64,000 nucleotides of DNA from Faecalibacter bovis (GCF_017948305.1 NZ_CP072842.1:1804501-1868500); one strand, 5' to 3'; shown: positions 34,325 through 43,013, counted from the stretch's first letter. Notes: generated by a model not told the origin, from the letters alone. Numbers and translations are program-made.

Positions 34325-35920
34325 TTACATACGGAAGATTCCAAATTTACCTGAAGCATTAAATGCTTTGTTGTGGATAACTTTCATACAAATTTTTAAG
34401 TAGTTGCGTGTTTCCACAGGATTAATGATTCCATCATCAAATTGTTCGCTTGTCGCAAACCAAGCATTTGATTTTTTCTCCGCTTCCATAATCATAAACT
34501 GTTGCATCATTTTCGCTTGCTCTTCGTCGTATGGATTTCCTGTTTTATCTGCCGCTTCACGTTGGATAATATCCATCACACCAGCTAATTGTTCAGGTCC
34601 CATTACGGCAATTTTCGAATTTGGATACGTAAATAAGAAACGAGGTTGGTACGATTGACCATTCATCGCATAGTTTCCTGCGCCATAAGAAGATCCAACC
34701 ATAATCGTAATTGTGGGTGTTTCGCAGTTGGATACCGCATTGATTAATTTCGCACCGTTTTTAATTATTCCTTCTTCTTCGTATTTACGACCCACCATAA
34801 ATCCGGTAATATTCTGTAAGAACAACAAAGGAACATTGGATTGGTTACATAACTGAATAAATTGCGCACCTTTGTTCGCAGATTCTGAAAATAAAACTCC
34901 GTTATTTCCGATGATTCCGATTTTATACCCGTTGATGTGCGCCCAACCTGTTACTAAAGTATTTCCGTATTCAGGCTTAAATTCAGAGAACTCTGAACCA
35001 TCAACGATACGCGCAATTAATTCACGACAATCGTAAGGTACTTTAATATCTGGACTGATAATTCCTAAAATCTCATTTGGATCGTATAAAGGTTCAACTA
35101 TGGCACATTTGTCCGGTTGCATTTCATCCGCTGGACGAATAAATTGAACGATTTCACGTGCAATACGGATTCCATCTACTTCGTCTTCTGCTAAATAATC
35201 AGAAACACCAGAAATTTTAGAATGCATCGCAGCACCACCTAAACTTTCATCATCTACGACTTCTTTCGTCGCCATTTTTACTAATGGTGGACCAGCTAAA
35301 AATACTTTGGCTTGGTCTTTCACAAAAATCGCATAATCAGACATTCCAGGAACATAAGCTCCACCAGCAGTTGCATTTCCGAAAACAACTGAAATGGTTG
35401 GGAAACCTGCTTTAGAACGTCTTGTAATATCACGAAATGTAGTTCCACCGAAGTTGAAGATTTTTTCTTGTTCTGGTAAATTGGCTCCAGCACTTTCAAC
35501 TAAATTGATGGTTGGTAATCCATTTTCCATTGCGATTTCTCCAATACGAATCGACTTTCGTAGGGTCGCATAATCAATAGCTCCACCTTTGTTTGTCGCT
35601 ACGTTAGAAGTAATCATACATAATCTTCCAGAGACTAAACCAATTCCGGCAACTGAAGTTCCTCCAGGTCCGAATCCTTTTCCTTCTAACCCTACCAATG
35701 GTAATAATTCTAAAAAGAAACTGTCTTGGTCTAATAATAATTCGACACGTTCTCTGGCTAATAATTTTCCTTTGTCTTTGGCGCGTTGAATGTGCTTTTC
35801 AGCACCTTGAAAACGGCTTTCTTCCAGATGAAGATCAAGTTTTTTCAAAAGCTCAAGCATACCCTCTTTGTTCTTTAGGTATTGTTCAGCTTTCGTATTG
35901 ATTTTAGTTTGAAAGATCAT
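34325..35920 (-). CDS. Acyl-CoA carboxylase beta subunit (carboxyltransferase)
   Basis: 531 aa, the length of MCC/GCC beta subunits. Two crotonase-like carboxyltransferase halves are visible, with the oxyanion glycines in FGNATAGGAYVPGMSDY and SSYGAGNYAMNGQ. The sequence departs from textbook methylcrotonyl-CoA carboxylase: VESAGANLPEQEKIF rather than VDSGGA, and a FLAGPPLVKMATKE segment found in uncharacterised acyl-CoA carboxylases. It transfers the carboxyl group from biotin to an enoyl- or acyl-CoA; substrate unknown. First gene of the minus arm, with an A/C-rich leader (35921-35935) and TetR-type operators behind it. Confidence 0.92.
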   Translation of the reverse strand: MIFQTKINTKAEQYLKNKEGMLELLKKLDLHLEESRFQGAEKHIQRAKDKGKLLARERVELLLDQDSFFLELLPLVGLEGKGFGPGGTSVAGIGLVSGRLCMITSNVATNKGGAIDYATLRKSIRIGEIAMENGLPTINLVESAGANLPEQEKIFNFGGTTFRDITRRSKAGFPTISVVFGNATAGGAYVPGMSDYAIFVKDQAKVFLAGPPLVKMATKEVVDDESLGGAAMHSKISGVSDYLAEDEVDGIRIAREIVQFIRPADEMQPDKCAIVEPLYDPNEILGIISPDIKVPYDCRELIARIVDGSEFSEFKPEYGNTLVTGWAHINGYKIGIIGNNGVLFSESANKGAQFIQLCNQSNVPLLFLQNITGFMVGRKYEEEGIIKNGAKLINAVSNCETPTITIMVGSSYGAGNYAMNGQSYQPRFLFTYPNSKIAVMGPEQLAGVMDIIQREAADKTGNPYDEEQAKMMQQFMIMEAEKKSNAWFATSEQFDDGIINPVETRNYLKICMKVIHNKAFNASGKFGIFRM

Positions 35921-35959
35921 ATTTTTTGTGGTTTTGTTTAAATTTTAATTTTAGTAATC

Positions 35960-35978
35960 TTGTACTAAGTTAGAACAA
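35960..35978. promoter_or_regulatory. Candidate TetR operator, 19-bp palindrome, with two more half-sites
   Basis: TTGTACTAAGTTAGAACAA is palindromic except at one pair. The half-site TTAGRACARA recurs at 36082-36091 and 36123-36132. All three lie in the divergent promoter region between the carboxylase beta gene and the TetR gene, where a TetR repressor of both arms would bind. Confidence 0.6.
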
Positions 35979-36165
35979 ACATACTAAAAAATATTTTTCA
36001 TTTACAAATAAAATTTTAAAAATATTTTATGTAAAATATTGATATACAAAGAATAAATAAACTAAATCTTTTGTTATCGAATTAGGACAAAGTTTCAAAA
36101 AATTGAAATAATTCTTTTTAAATTAGAACAGAATTACTAATATTGTTGTGCTTGAAAGAATAAAG

Positions 36166-36798
36166 ATGTCAAGGAATACGAAGGATAATATTTTATACAA
36201 CGCATTAGAGTTGTTTAATACGAGAGGAGAGAGCGAAGTAACATTAAGAGATATTGCTTCAGCTTGTGAAATGAGTTTAGGAAATTTGGCTTATCACTAT
36301 AAGAATAAGTCATACATTATTTCAGCATTGTTCAGAAATATGTTGGAAGAACGTAAGCAAATTTTACGTAAAGTAAAAGAATTACCACGTTTTCAAACAC
36401 TGAATGATCAATTAGAGCCATTAATTGATTTGAATTACAAATACCGATTTTTCTATTTGGATTCAACGAACATCGAGCGTAATCATCCAACGATTGGTCG
36501 TTTACAAGGTCGTTACGCCAAATTCTTAATCAATTATGTGCATTCGGCAATGGAATATACCGTGGCTACGGAAAATATGAAACCTGAAAAAATCAAAGGA
36601 CATTATATAAAGGTTGCTGAAATCTGTTGGACATTGTTTAATTTTTCGATTGAACGCACTCGAATTTTAGAAGAATCCAATCATGTCAATGCAAAGGAAT
36701 TACGATTGATGTTATGGAATGTGATTTATCCTTTGCTAACCGAAAAAGGATTTAAAACCCTTCGAAAAGTATTGGTTCAAGATCTTGAATCACTTTAA
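36166..36798 (+). CDS. TetR-family regulator of the catabolic island
   Basis: 210 aa from the ATG at 36166; a GTG at 36148 would add six residues, but MSRNTKDNILYNAL is the usual TetR opening. The N-terminal helix-turn-helix covers residues 5-50 (TLRDIASACEMSLGNLAYHY), and the C-terminal ligand domain is all-helical with a YRFFYLDSTNIERNHP stretch seen in a subset of flavobacterial TetR proteins. It sits between the two arms and heads the plus arm. By analogy with LiuR-, PsrA- and FadR-type regulators it probably responds to an acyl-CoA of the pathway. Confidence 0.88.
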   Translation: MSRNTKDNILYNALELFNTRGESEVTLRDIASACEMSLGNLAYHYKNKSYIISALFRNMLEERKQILRKVKELPRFQTLNDQLEPLIDLNYKYRFFYLDSTNIERNHPTIGRLQGRYAKFLINYVHSAMEYTVATENMKPEKIKGHYIKVAEICWTLFNFSIERTRILEESNHVNAKELRLMLWNVIYPLLTEKGFKTLRKVLVQDLESL

Positions 36799-36834
36799 AA
36801 TCAAAACACAAAACCACAAAAAAATAAATAAAGT

Positions 36835-38034
36835 ATGAATGCTTATATCTACGATGCAGTACGAACTGTGAGAGGTAAAGGAAACAAAAATGGAGCCTTA
36901 CTTTCAATTACTCCGACACAATTAGGAGCGCAGTTGTTGATGCATCTAAAAGACCATAAAGATTTAGATCCAAAACTAGTAGAAGACCTAATGTTAGGTT
37001 GTGTTTCTCAGGTAATGGATCAAGGTGCAAATATTGCCAAAACAATTGCTCAAGTTTCGAATTACGGCGATCATTTATGCGGTTATACATTAAACCGTTT
37101 TTGTGGATCGGGATTAGAGGCGATCAATCAAGCAGCGGCTTATACAAAATCGGGGTACAAAAATTTAGTATTAGCAGGTGGAGTAGAAAGTATGTCGCGT
37201 GTGGCCATGGGTGCTGATGGTGGAGCAATGGCAGTAGATCCTGCAGCAGCTTTATATGGTATGTTTATTCCACAAGGGGTATCAGCCGATTTGATTGCAA
37301 CAAGAGAAGGGTATTCACGTCAAGATTTAGATGCTTTTGCTGTAGAGTCGCAAAGAAGAGCGTTGAATGCAGAGAAGAACGGTTATTTCAAATCGAGAAT
37401 CCCCGTAAAAGATATTAATGGGTTTGATATTTTAACGTACGATGAAAATGTACGTGAATCATCGTTAGAGTCATTGGCTAAATTAAATCCATCGTTCGAA
37501 ATGATGGGGAAAATGGGCGGATTTGATGCAGTAGCTATCAATCGTTACCCAGAAGTTTCAGAAATTAATCACGTTCATCATCCAGGAAATTCTTCGGCTA
37601 TTGTCGACGGTGCTGCAGTGGCAATCATCGGAAACGAAGAAGGAGGAAAAGCAGCAGGTTTAACGCCAAGAGCAAAAATTGTTTCGATGGCAATGGTAGG
37701 GACTGATCCAACGATTATGTTAACAGGTCCGGTTCCAGCAACTGAATTAGCGCTGAAAAATGCAGGAATGAACATTAATGATATTGATTTATTTGAAGTG
37801 AACGAAGCTTTCGCTGCGATTCCAATGTATTTAATGGATAAGTTAAATGTACACCACGACAAAGTCAATGTCAATGGTGGAGCCATCGCCATGGGGCATC
37901 CACTTGGTGCAACAGGTTGTATGTTGATGGGAACATTAATCGATGAGTTAGAACGCCGCGATTTACAAACAGGTCTTGTGACACTTTGTATAGGTGGTGG
38001 AATGGGTATCGCAACGATTATCGAACGTGTTTAA
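36835..38034 (+). CDS. Acetyl-CoA C-acyltransferase (thiolase)
   Basis: 399 aa. The acylated cysteine Cys90 (NRFCGSGLEA), His in GGAIAMGHPLGATG (about residue 350) and the second Cys in the C-terminal CIGGGMG motif are all present, so it should be an active thiolase. It resembles FadA/PcaF-type degradative thiolases rather than short-chain biosynthetic ones. It would release acetyl-CoA or propionyl-CoA in the last step of each beta-oxidation round. An A/C-rich leader (about 36801-36834) precedes the ATG. Confidence 0.93.
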   Translation: MNAYIYDAVRTVRGKGNKNGALLSITPTQLGAQLLMHLKDHKDLDPKLVEDLMLGCVSQVMDQGANIAKTIAQVSNYGDHLCGYTLNRFCGSGLEAINQAAAYTKSGYKNLVLAGGVESMSRVAMGADGGAMAVDPAAALYGMFIPQGVSADLIATREGYSRQDLDAFAVESQRRALNAEKNGYFKSRIPVKDINGFDILTYDENVRESSLESLAKLNPSFEMMGKMGGFDAVAINRYPEVSEINHVHHPGNSSAIVDGAAVAIIGNEEGGKAAGLTPRAKIVSMAMVGTDPTIMLTGPVPATELALKNAGMNINDIDLFEVNEAFAAIPMYLMDKLNVHHDKVNVNGGAIAMGHPLGATGCMLMGTLIDELERRDLQTGLVTLCIGGGMGIATIIERV

Positions 38035-38051
38035 CTTTAAATGAAACTGAA

Positions 38052-40199
38052 ATGACAACTAATCAATTTTTTACATTAGAAACAGATGAAAATGGAATCG
38101 TAATCATCACAATGGATATGAAGGATTATCCTTTTAATATGTTTGTGAGCGATTTCTTAAAATTATACTTCGAAACTTTACAAGTTGAGTTAGCCAAACC
38201 AGAAGTGAAAGGTTCAATTTTACGTTCGGCTCGTCCAGAATTTATGGCAGGAGCAGACATCAATTTATTATTGAACAAACCTGGAGATGCCGAAGCGTTC
38301 TTAAAAGATTTATTAAGTTTCCACGAGCAATCGCTAAAATTAGAAGAATTCAAAAAACCGATGGTCGTTTTAATTAACGGAAACTGTTTAGGTGGTGGAT
38401 ACGAATTATCGTTAATGAATAATCGCCGTATCGCATTAGCAGGTTCGTACCAAATCGGATTACCAGAAGCCAAATTAGGACTATTCCCAGGTGGTGGAGG
38501 TACCATTAAGTTATCTCGTTTATTCGGATTAGAGAAAACAGCTAAAATTGTTTTACAAGGACAAACGTTCCGTCCAGCTGATGCTTTGAAAGAAGGTTTA
38601 ATCGACGAAATGGTTGAAACACCAGAAGAATTATTAGCGAAAGGAAAAGCGTTTATTTTGGCGAATCCACAAGTGGAACAACCTTGGTCGAATCCAAAAC
38701 ATAAAATTCCAGGTGGAGGTTTAAAAACACCATCAGGTTATATGACAATGGTCGGATCAATCGGAAACTTACGTAAAAACTCTTACGGAAATTACCCAGG
38801 ATTAAACTACGCTTTACAAGCCTTACACGATAGTATCGATTTACCGATGAATCGTGCGTTAGAAATCGAAGCGCGTTATTTTACAAAAGCGTTGTATTCG
38901 GATGTAACGACAAACATTATTCGTACAGGATTCTTCGGGATTAACGATGCGAAAAAAGGAAAATCTAAACCGAAAGGATTCGAAAAGAAAAACGTTCAAA
39001 AATTAGGGATTTTAGGTGCTGGAATGATGGGTGCCGGAATTGCTTATGTATCGGCAAAAGCGGGAATGGATGTGGTTTTAAAAGATGTTTCGGTTGAAAA
39101 TGCTGAAAAAGGTAAAGCATACTCAGAAAATTTATTGAAAGGAGCAATTGCAAAAGGTCGTTCGACGCAAGAAAAAGCAGATGCACTTTTAAACAAGATA
39201 TTACCTACAGCTACGGTAGATGATTTAAAAGATTGTGATTTAATCATCGAGGCTGTATTTGAAGACCCTCAATTAAAAGCTATTGTAACAAAAGAAAGTG
39301 AACCAATGATTAAATCTGACGGTTTCTTCGCATCTAATACATCAACATTGCCAATTTCTCGTTTAGCAGAAGCTTCTGTCAATCCAGAGAAATTCATTGG
39401 TATTCACTTCTTTTCGCCGGTTGATAAAATGCCATTGGTAGAAATCATTGTTGGGAAACAAACGTCTGACGAAACATTAGCACACGCGATTGATTATGTG
39501 ACGCAAATTGGTAAAGTTCCGATTGTCGTAAATGATTCGCACGGATTCTTTACTTCACGTGTATTTGGTTTCTACAATTTCGAAGCAGCGGCAATGGTGT
39601 TAGAAGGAATTAATCCACAAACGATCGAAAATGTAGCAAAACAAGCCGGAATGGCAATTGGACCTTTAGCGGTGATGGATGAGGTTTCGATTGAATTAAT
39701 TTTACGCGTTATCGCACAAAAAGAATCATTAAACGAAAACGAAAAACAACTAAAAGATTTCTTCCAAAAAATGGCTGATGCAGGTCGTTTAGGGAAAAAA
39801 GTAGGAAAAGGTTTCTACGATTACCCAGAAGGAGGAAAGAAAACACTTTGGAAAAACGAATTCGTTGAAGTCAAAGCAGAACAAACAGTATCGAACGAGG
39901 ATATTGCGAAGCGTTTAATGCACGCGATGGCTTTAGATAGCTACCGTTGTTTAGAAGAAGGCGTTTTAAATACGACTTTAGATGGAGATATCGGATCGAT
40001 GTTAGGATTAGGTTTCGCACCACATACTGGAGGAGTTTTCTCTTACATTGATATGGTAGGAATCCAACAATTCGTAGCAGATTGTGATCGTTTCTTACCT
40101 AACGGAAATCAATGGGAAGTGCCACAATCATTACGCGATTTAGCCGCTCAGAATTTCAAATTCTATACAGGAAATACTCAAAATTGGACAAAAAAATAA
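38052..40199 (+). CDS. FadB-like enoyl-CoA hydratase / 3-hydroxyacyl-CoA dehydrogenase
   Basis: 715 aa from the ATG at 38052; a frame open to 37986 would overlap the thiolase by 49 bases and is not needed. The N-terminal crotonase domain keeps both catalytic glutamates (Glu118 in GGYELS, Glu139 in LPEAKLG). The C-terminal half has an NAD-binding motif LGILGAGMMGAGIA (about 317-330) and the dehydrogenase catalytic His in HFFSPVDKMP. It carries out the second and third steps of beta-oxidation. Together with the thiolase it forms the trifunctional set; the presence of a normal two-Glu hydratase here implies that the one-Glu crotonase of the minus arm has a different job. Confidence 0.93.
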   Translation: MTTNQFFTLETDENGIVIITMDMKDYPFNMFVSDFLKLYFETLQVELAKPEVKGSILRSARPEFMAGADINLLLNKPGDAEAFLKDLLSFHEQSLKLEEFKKPMVVLINGNCLGGGYELSLMNNRRIALAGSYQIGLPEAKLGLFPGGGGTIKLSRLFGLEKTAKIVLQGQTFRPADALKEGLIDEMVETPEELLAKGKAFILANPQVEQPWSNPKHKIPGGGLKTPSGYMTMVGSIGNLRKNSYGNYPGLNYALQALHDSIDLPMNRALEIEARYFTKALYSDVTTNIIRTGFFGINDAKKGKSKPKGFEKKNVQKLGILGAGMMGAGIAYVSAKAGMDVVLKDVSVENAEKGKAYSENLLKGAIAKGRSTQEKADALLNKILPTATVDDLKDCDLIIEAVFEDPQLKAIVTKESEPMIKSDGFFASNTSTLPISRLAEASVNPEKFIGIHFFSPVDKMPLVEIIVGKQTSDETLAHAIDYVTQIGKVPIVVNDSHGFFTSRVFGFYNFEAAAMVLEGINPQTIENVAKQAGMAIGPLAVMDEVSIELILRVIAQKESLNENEKQLKDFFQKMADAGRLGKKVGKGFYDYPEGGKKTLWKNEFVEVKAEQTVSNEDIAKRLMHAMALDSYRCLEEGVLNTTLDGDIGSMLGLGFAPHTGGVFSYIDMVGIQQFVADCDRFLPNGNQWEVPQSLRDLAAQNFKFYTGNTQNWTKK

Positions 40200-40229
40200 G
40201 TTTATAAAAACACACAAAATCACAAAAAA

Positions 40230-41378
40230 ATGAAATCACTTTATTTTAATGAAGACCACGAATTATTTCGTCAATCGGTAATTGAATATATTAATAAAAA
40301 GAAACCATTCTTCGACCAATGGGAAGAAGATCGTCAAGTTCCAAAATCGGTTTGGAAAGAGATGGGAGAGATGGGATTTTTAGGTTTAATGTACGATGAA
40401 AAGTACGGCGGATCGAATGTAGATTTCTTCTATTCTGTTATCTTAATGGAGGAAATGGCAAAAGCCGGAAATGCTGGTTTATTAGGAGGTTTCTCTGTTC
40501 ACTCGTATATGGCAACAAACCATATCAATAACATTGGATCAGAAGAATTAAAACAAAAATATTTAGTACCCTCTATTTCAGGTGATATTTTAGGAGCCAT
40601 TGCTTTTACAGAGCCAAATGCAGGTTCAGATGTACAAGGAATTACAACTTTTGCAAAGAAAGAAGGGGATCATTACATCATTAATGGTTCTAAAACCTAC
40701 ATTACAAGTGGATGTTCAGCGGATTATTTCTTAACATTATGTAAGACAGAAGCTGGTTTTGATATTATCGTTATCGATGGGGATGCACCTGGAATTACAC
40801 GTAATAAATTAAATAAAATCGGATTACACTCTTCGGATACGGCAGAAATTTTCTTCCAAGATGTGAAAATTCCAACCTCTAATTTAGTTGGAAATGAAGG
40901 AATGGGATTCTATTATGTCATGGAGTCTTTCCAATTAGAGCGTTTATGTTGTGCAATTATGGCGATTGGAGCAATGGATACAATTATTGCTGAAACGTTA
41001 GAGTTTATGAAGAATCGTAAAGCGTTTGGTCGTCCAATTGCTTACTTCCAAGTATTACGTCACCGTTTAGCGGATTATTGTACAGATTTAGAGTGTATTC
41101 GCTCGTTAACGTATGAAACGTGTTGGCGTTTTATGAATGGAGAATATGCGATTAAACAAGCTTCAATGTGTAAATTAAAAGCAACAGAGTTACAGAATGA
41201 AGTAGTTGCTGGATGTTTACAAATGCACGGTGGAGCAGGATATATGGAAGATTATCCAATTGCGCGTTATTTCCGTGATGCGCGTGTCGGAACAATCTAT
41301 GGTGGTTCTTCCGAGATTATGCGTGAGATTATCGCTAAGGTGGTCGTGGACGACGTACAATTTGGTAAAGTCTATTAA
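40230..41378 (+). CDS. Acyl-CoA dehydrogenase (ACAD3)
   Basis: 382 aa with the full motif set: AFTEPNAGSDVQG, the FQLERL catalytic Glu of the isovaleryl/long-chain type, KAFGRPIAYFQVLRHR, and GTIYGGSSEIMREI. It is similar to ACAD2 without the SCP2 extension. It catalyses the alpha,beta-dehydrogenation of acyl-CoA, with electrons passed to ETF. A repeated A/C-rich leader precedes it (40201-40229). It is the last gene before a strong terminator. Confidence 0.92.
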   Translation: MKSLYFNEDHELFRQSVIEYINKKKPFFDQWEEDRQVPKSVWKEMGEMGFLGLMYDEKYGGSNVDFFYSVILMEEMAKAGNAGLLGGFSVHSYMATNHINNIGSEELKQKYLVPSISGDILGAIAFTEPNAGSDVQGITTFAKKEGDHYIINGSKTYITSGCSADYFLTLCKTEAGFDIIVIDGDAPGITRNKLNKIGLHSSDTAEIFFQDVKIPTSNLVGNEGMGFYYVMESFQLERLCCAIMAIGAMDTIIAETLEFMKNRKAFGRPIAYFQVLRHRLADYCTDLECIRSLTYETCWRFMNGEYAIKQASMCKLKATELQNEVVAGCLQMHGGAGYMEDYPIARYFRDARVGTIYGGSSEIMREIIAKVVVDDVQFGKVY

Positions 41379-41431
41379 TGTGTTTTTAATATAGATATTT
41401 CTTGATTTTTATGGTGAAATCAGAAAATGTT

Positions 41432-41476
41432 AAAGTAGCAAACAAGGATTGCAGTCCTTGAATGCTACTTTTTTTA
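41432..41476 (+). terminator. Strong terminator of the plus catabolic arm
   Basis: Outer stem 41432-41440 with 41463-41471 and inner stem 41443-41448 with 41455-41460, followed by a T run. Confidence 0.9.
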
Positions 41477-41493
41477 TAAAATTAAAACGGTAA

Positions 41494-42549
41494 ATGATGA
41501 ACATATTAAACGGAATAAAAATTCTTGATTTTTCAAGGTTACTTCCAGGTCCAATGGCAACTAAGCAATTGATGCAAATGGGCGCGGAAGTAATAAAAAT
41601 AGAACATCCGAAAAAACCTGAACTAACGCGATTAATTCCACCTTTTGAGGATGGAATATCAGTTTCTTATTTGATGGTGAATAAAGGTAAAGAAGTTCGT
41701 CAAATTCAATACGAAACAGAAGAAGGTAGAAATGAAATTTATGAATTGGTAAAAGAAGTGGATGTATTAATCGAAACGTTTCGTCCTGGAACGATGCAGA
41801 AATTAGGTTTTGATTATCAAACGTTAAAAACCATTAATCCTAAATTAATTTATGTTTCGTGTACTTCTTATGGTCAATCTGGACCTTATGCACATTTGGC
41901 TGGACATGATCTTAATTTTATGGCTTATTCTGGTTTATTAGCAAATAATAAAAATATTGATGGAAATATTACGATGCCTTCTTATCAAGTAGTAGATTTA
42001 TATGGAGGAACGGAGCAAATTATCAATTCGGTTTTATTAGGAATTATTCAGCGTTCAAATACAGAAAAAGGCGATTGGTTTGATGTTTCGATTACCGAAG
42101 CAGCATTACCGATGAATGCGTTATTGGCGCCGCCTGTTTGGTACAATGAGAAGGCTCAAGCGTTTGATGTTTTAAGTGGTAAATTACCGCATTATACCTA
42201 CTACAAATGTAAAGATGATAAGTTTGTTGTTTTGGCTGGTTTGGAAGATAAATTTTGGCAAAATTTATGCACGAAATTAGGACGTGAAGAGTGGAAATCC
42301 GAAAACTTAATGACTTTGATTCATCGTCAAGATATTCGTCAAGAATTAATCGATTTATTTTTAACTAAAACTAGAGATGAATGGGTTGAATTTTTCCAAG
42401 ATACAGAAGTTTGTTTTTCGCCTGTTTTAGAGTTTGAAGAAACATTATCTAATCCTCATTTTACTGAAAAGGGAAGTTTTGAATTTACTGAAGATGGAAA
42501 ACATATTATTGGATTTAAGCTAGGTATTAAGCAATTAAGTGATTCTTAA
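41494..42549 (+). CDS. Family III CoA transferase, AMACR-like (CaiB/BaiF)
   Basis: 351 aa. The N-terminal LPGPMATKQLMQMGAEVIKI block is typical of the family. At the active site it reads AGHDLNFMAYSGLL (His138, Asp139) and VVDLYGG (Asp168), the His and Asp arrangement of alpha-methylacyl-CoA racemase rather than the single Asp nucleophile of formyl- or carnitine-CoA transferases. Length also fits AMACR (about 360) better than CaiB (about 405). A racemase would convert 2-methyl-branched acyl-CoAs to the isomer accepted by acyl-CoA dehydrogenases. It follows the plus arm but lies beyond its terminator, so it probably has its own promoter. Confidence 0.8.
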   Translation: MMNILNGIKILDFSRLLPGPMATKQLMQMGAEVIKIEHPKKPELTRLIPPFEDGISVSYLMVNKGKEVRQIQYETEEGRNEIYELVKEVDVLIETFRPGTMQKLGFDYQTLKTINPKLIYVSCTSYGQSGPYAHLAGHDLNFMAYSGLLANNKNIDGNITMPSYQVVDLYGGTEQIINSVLLGIIQRSNTEKGDWFDVSITEAALPMNALLAPPVWYNEKAQAFDVLSGKLPHYTYYKCKDDKFVVLAGLEDKFWQNLCTKLGREEWKSENLMTLIHRQDIRQELIDLFLTKTRDEWVEFFQDTEVCFSPVLEFEETLSNPHFTEKGSFEFTEDGKHIIGFKLGIKQLSDS

Positions 42550-42621
42550 AAATTAAAGTAGAGTTATTAAATTTTTGGTAAGATAATTGTTTAAATATTC
42601 TTGGTTGAAAATTATTTAAAA

Positions 42622-42954
42622 ATGAAAATCTTAAAGAAATTAAGTCTTATTCTAACTTTTGGTTTTATAGGTTTGTTCATCTATTCTTGCAATGGTACAA
42701 CTAGTATTCATGGAATAGAAAATAAATCTAAACATAAAAAACATGGAAAAAAATATCCACGTTACGATGTTAAATATGAAAGCCATAAGAGAAATTTACC
42801 TCCTGGTCATAAGAAAAAAGTTTATGGTGATCAATCAGCAAAAAAGCACGCACCTGGACATAATAAACATAAAATTCACAAAAATTCTATTAAAAAAGGA
42901 AAAGGAAGTTTTAAAGGTGGCAAAGGAAAAAGCCATGGAAAAAAACATCACTAA
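42622..42954 (+). CDS. Small His/Lys/Gly-rich basic lipoprotein
   Basis: 110 aa from the ATG at 42622 (a TTG at 42601 would add seven residues ahead of a good signal). Lipobox FIYSC gives a lipid-anchored Cys at residue 23. The mature part is very basic, with KHKKHGKKY, PPGHKKKVYGDQSAKKHAPGH and a glycine-lysine C-terminus ending KKHH. Similar short Bacteroidota lipoproteins with a PPG-x-KK-x-x-G-x-x-SAK-x-x-APG pattern are sometimes labelled quinol oxidase subunit 4; nothing here supports that. The many His could bind metal or anionic polymers. Function unknown. Confidence 0.65.
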   Translation: MKILKKLSLILTFGFIGLFIYSCNGTTSIHGIENKSKHKKHGKKYPRYDVKYESHKRNLPPGHKKKVYGDQSAKKHAPGHNKHKIHKNSIKKGKGSFKGGKGKSHGKKHH

Positions 42955-42958
42955 AATC

Positions 42959-42992
42959 AAAAAGGCTGAAAACTTAAGTTTTCAGCCTTTTT
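42959..42992. terminator. Bidirectional terminator
   Basis: A 34-base perfect palindrome (AAAAAGGCTGAAAACTT and its complement) lies between convergent genes. Confidence 0.88.
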
Positions 42993-43013
42993 GATTTAAT
43001 ATCTAAAACCGTA

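Noticed and set aside
34300..34359. N-terminal extension of the carboxylase alpha subunit into the beta gene
   Set aside because: Biotin carboxylases begin a few residues before the NRGEIA motif, which the ATG at 34299 provides.
25366..35920. Direct call of the island as leucine (liu) or acyclic terpene (atu) operon
   Set aside because: The carboxylase sequences depart from those subtypes, HMG-CoA lyase and AtuA-like genes are absent, and BKACE, SCP2 and AMACR-like genes are not part of those operons.
37986..38051. Upstream start for the FadB-like gene
   Set aside because: It would overlap the thiolase by 49 bases and add a Trp/Arg-rich peptide not seen in the family; the ATG at 38052 opens directly into the crotonase domain.
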